Shown here: positions 23,301 through 26,214 of the stretch, piece by piece
How positions within the stretch are numbered: position 1 is the stretch's first letter
Layout of the letters: each line of letters opens with the position of its first letter
NCBI GenBank assembly: GCA_002254825.2
Contig: NJEL02000018.1
Coordinates: 1-26,214, forward strand
Origin: Methanosarcinales archaeon ex4572_44
GTDB lineage: Archaea > Halobacteriota > Methanosarcinia > Methanosarcinales > EX4572-44
Direction of reading: 5' to 3'
Length of the DNA stretch: 26,214 nucleotides
Made by a program: the position numbers and the translations under genes
The notes under the pieces: generated by a model
The model's database searches: none
The model's input: only the letters and a program-made list of their open reading frames with translations
Told to the model about the DNA's origin: nothing

Positions 23301-26173
23301 GGTACCCCGATCTCGTTTACAGTGAGATCTGGCATCGGTGCATCGGTTATACTGACCTCTACTGTCTTATTGTTGTTCGCTTCGTCCAACTCATCCACCG
23401 AATCATCATGATCTGCACGTGCCGTCAGGTTGTATCTTCCTGTTGAGGTCGGAGTCCACCCAAACTCCACTGTTAGTCCACTCTCGGCAGCAAGTGCATC
23501 CATTCTTACGATCCCTGTGAGGCTATCGTTGACGAGCATCGAGACGTTGAATGCCTCTGCACCCCAAAAACCACTGTTATTGATCGTAACACGAACCGTA
23601 CCGTTCTCATTCACGACAAACTGGAGCGGCTCAATCTCTGATATTAAAAGATCGGGTTTCGGGAGTTCAACAACGCTAATATCCATCGTTATATTGTTGT
23701 TTAACTCATTAGATTCGATGATCTGATTATCAGAGTCAACCCACGCCCTCATGATGTAATTTCCGAAAAATTCAGGCTCAGGCGTCCAGTTGAACTTCAT
23801 ATCCGCAACCCCGCTTGCATTGAGCGAGCCAATCGCTTTACCTGCGATAAACGCATCATTCAGAAAGAGGGAAAGATTGAACCCTTGGGTTGCATCACCA
23901 CCCCCATTATTCCCAATTTTTACATTCACAACATTGGAGTGGTTCCGATAGAAGGTCAGGGGAGAAAGAGACAGGGGTGTAAGGTCAGGCTCCAGGGTCT
24001 CTTCCACCACAACCTCAAGACTCTTCTCGTTGTTCGTCTCATTCACTTCATCCACCAACCCAGAGGTGTCAGCGATTACTTGGAGGTTGTAGTTACCCGG
24101 CCTCGATGGCGTCCATACAAAGTCGACAATCGTATCTTCACTCAGATTGAGCGAGTAAACGCATTTCTCATCGATAGCGCGCCCGTTCGCCTTGAGCGAG
24201 ACGTTGAATATGGACGCATTCGCAGTGCCAGTGTTAACCACGCTCGCTGTGACATTTCTGACACTGAAGTTATCACATGCAACATCTGTTACAAGCAGGT
24301 CAGGCTTCAATTGCACAAGCGGAAGCTCGTCATACAAATAAGGGGTGTCACCTATCCCATCACCGTCATTATCGATCCCACTGTATGAAGCCCAGTAATT
24401 TCCACCAAGATAGGGTCCACCCATAATGTTCTCTCCACGAGTCTTTGTTATATTGTAGATATTATCCTTACTATCATCTTTAAACCAGTGTGATACGAAG
24501 ATATTATCGTATATGAGATTATCAGAACCGCCAAGCTGAATCTGCTCAAAAAAGACGTTTCTTCGCAGGATGTTGTGATATGCAGGCCTATCCTCATCGG
24601 CATGTGTTGCACCGAGAAAAGAGATTGCATCATCCTTCTCGCCTGTGACCGTGTTGTTCACGATTATGCTGTTGTTGCCCCATATCGCAATGGGTATTTT
24701 GACACCGTCCCCGATCGTGTTATTCTCAATCGTATTATACGAGGAGTCTTCGATGTAAATCCCACCCCAGGTATAATAAATATAATTATCTCTGATCGTG
24801 TTGTTATCAGAGCAGAGCCTGACCACCGAATTAGGGTAGTTCGAGTAGGTGCCCCCAGTCCACCCATCTCTCATATCAAAGCCTTGAATAGTGCAGTTAT
24901 CCCCTAACACAGTTATCAGATCATCTTGACCATCGTATCTCAGCACAACCGTGCCATTCGCAATGAGGCTCACATGTGATAACTCCTCAGGAATCACAAG
25001 GGGTTCATTGTATGGCTTACCATCCTCCCGTGGAGAAACAATGATCTCCGTCCATCCTGGATATGAAACATCGATCGCATCCTGAATACTCTTGTAATCC
25101 TCAGGAACCCTTATAACCTTCATCTCGATGATATTGACCGTTCTCTCCACCTCGTTATTCTCTTCATCACACTCCTCGATGATATCCTCTGGGTCAATGG
25201 TGCCAATGAGCGCGTAACTACCAGCGTCAACAGGACTCCAGAGGATGGAGATGTTTTCAAACTCACCCACTGGTAGTTCATTGATCACTTCAGAGCCTAT
25301 CAACTCTCCGTTTGCTTTGAGTGTGAGATTGAAGGGTGCACTCACATTCTTCCGACCCGTGTTCAGGATGGAGAGATTTATCCAGACAGAGGAGTTAGGG
25401 AAGAGAACAGGAGGAACATCGAATCCGGCAATTACGAGATCCGGGATAAGTGTCTCAACCACTTCCACATCAGTAGCAAAAACATTATTCGAGGAATCTC
25501 CTTCAACCACCAGCTCCTCAGGATCAATCACCACAGCGAGGTTGTGTGATCCAGCCTCCAGAGGACTCCAGTTGAATACCACCGTGGAGTTCTCACTCGA
25601 ATTCAACGGCGGATTCGAGAAGACCGTGACATCCAGGATGTCACCATCGACCGAGAAAGTGATGTTGAACGGACCCTCTACCGAAACCCTCCCGATGTTT
25701 CCGATTGTGCAGGAGATTGCAGCACTTTCACGCACAACAAACCGATCTGGCATCATCACATCAATTATTGCAAGATCCTCGATCACATCAAGCCAGAGAA
25801 TATGTGACTCTATCTCCTCTTCTCTCACCGTGTGGCTGAAGGTGACAGATTTATCCCCAGACGCTGCACAAAGTTGGATCGTGTCCCCGACTTGAAGCTC
25901 ACTTCGATTTAGAGAAAGGTAATAGAAGTCTGGTCTTGACTCAAACACACCTGCACTCCAGCATAAGCTGTTATTGAAGTTTGTGACCTCAACACTGCCC
26001 GTAGTCCCTCTGTAAAACAGGTATCCGCAGACCAAAGTCTCAGTATCAGAAAGCGATCTTACAGCAAGTGGAAGGCTGTCTGGGAAATTCTTTCTGAGAT
26101 CTGCAGATACCAAAGGGAATATAAGCAGTAAAATTAAAAGTACTGCTACCAATCGCTTCAGATATTTCACCAT
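17314..26173 (-). CDS. Giant membrane-anchored surface protein (CARDB, NosD beta-helix, DUF4430-like, cyclase-like toroid, PQQ propeller), one frameshift
   Basis: Two long frames, 22139-26173 (1,344 residues) and 17314-21990 plus upstream codons to 22170, form one gene of about 2,950 residues if one extra base between 22142 and 22170 is removed: a beta-helix runs across the break. Order in the joined numbering: signal peptide 1-25; beta region to 125; CARDB x2; NosD-like beta-helix about 350-620 (VPEDYKSIQDAID, ending GIDNDGDGIGDTPY); CARDB x4; DUF4430-like domain about 1050-1150; CARDB; second beta-helix about 1265-1495; a divergent CARDB; squalene-cyclase/prenyltransferase-like helical toroid about 1615-1900 (LNYLRSAQNDDGGF); CARDB repeats; Ig-like domain; PQQ/BamB-type propeller about 2260-2625 (YSIDADTGDIEWQWKF); two CARDBs; Gly/Ser linker; one helix and basic tail (TGKITRRK). 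Many N-x-S/T sites suggest glycosylation. It is anchored outside the membrane and co-transcribed with TolQ-like and DUF2149 genes. Toroid plus DUF4430 recalls transcobalamin; ligand unproven. Confidence 0.85.
22142..22170 (-). other. Frameshift site inside the giant surface gene
   Basis: The upstream frame reads NIVLRGFKISARDL and hits TAA at 22139-22141. The other frame opens after a TAA at 22171-22173 and reads GTYNTSYSNVYIDSNSN, continuing the same beta-helix. Removing a single base (for example in GCGAGGG) restores a natural FKISGGTYNTSYS. There is no long homopolymer here. It may be a sequencing or assembly error or a real mutation. Confidence 0.75.
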
Positions 26174-26214
26174 TTTATAATACTGCTGTATTCTGTTGCT
26201 TTTTGTGGTTGGTG
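26174..26214 (-). promoter_or_regulatory. Truncated upstream region of the giant surface gene
   Basis: 41 nt remain before the window edge. TATTATAAA abuts the ATG at 26173, too close to be its TATA box. No ribosome-binding site is seen, although a GTG one codon inside the frame is possible. The real promoter is probably outside the window, or the gene is preceded by another in the same operon. Confidence 0.3.

Noticed and set aside
25245..25895. 216-codon plus-strand frame opposite the giant gene, with other long antisense frames at 23885-24388 and 9057-9635
   Set aside because: Low-complexity Ser/Thr translations antisense to genes with clear domains; no ribosome-binding site or family motif.

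Overview
The window looks like a chromosomal segment of a methanogen-related euryarchaeote (Methanomicrobia/Halobacteriota-type, possibly an uncultured lineage). This rests on cofD (coenzyme F420 synthesis), a CbiM/PDGLE/CbiQ/CbiO metal-uptake operon, archaeal tRNAs without encoded CCA, TATA-box promoters, DUF2149 and DUF2162 proteins, an EndoQ-type nuclease and a MoeA fused to a PBP-like domain. The exact lineage cannot be fixed by reading alone.

Layout. (1) 1-7147, minus strand: one tightly overlapping operon, in transcription order cbiM, a PDGLE/CbiN-like protein, a 35-residue membrane peptide, cbiQ, cbiO, a DUF2162 membrane protein, a MotA/TolQ/ExbB channel protein, a DUF2149 protein, and a secreted CobN-like chelatase that runs off the left edge and carries a frameshift. 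(2) 7278-8842, plus strand, divergent: cbiD and cbiE of anaerobic cobalamin synthesis. (3) 8907-13002, minus strand: tRNA-Lys, an HTH-CBS regulator, a membrane protein with a 23-residue helical repeat, an EndoQ-like nuclease with a PCNA-binding tail, a gene-poor stretch and tRNA-Glu. (4) 13138-16383, plus strand: a 44-residue charged peptide, cofD, and moeA fused to a PBP-like domain. (5) 16396-26173, minus strand: a giant surface gene (about 2,950 residues once one frameshift is repaired), followed in the same operon by a second TolQ-like/DUF2149 pair.

How it may fit together. Both ends of the window carry the same two-gene TolQ-like/DUF2149 module. DUF2149 has one transmembrane helix near its N-terminus with a conserved Asp at the membrane entry, as in ExbD/TolR, so the pair may be an archaeal ExbBD/TolQR-like ion-driven motor. 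One copy lies in the cobalt-uptake operon beside a signal-peptide CobN. The other follows a giant membrane-anchored protein containing a squalene-cyclase-like helical toroid and a DUF4430-like domain, the two fold types found in vertebrate transcobalamin and intrinsic factor, plus two NosD-like beta-helices, a PQQ-type propeller and about a dozen CARDB domains. My inference is a surface system for capturing or processing corrinoids or other tetrapyrroles, energised across the membrane. Cobalt import and CbiD/CbiE beside it support that theme, but no function is proven by the sequence.
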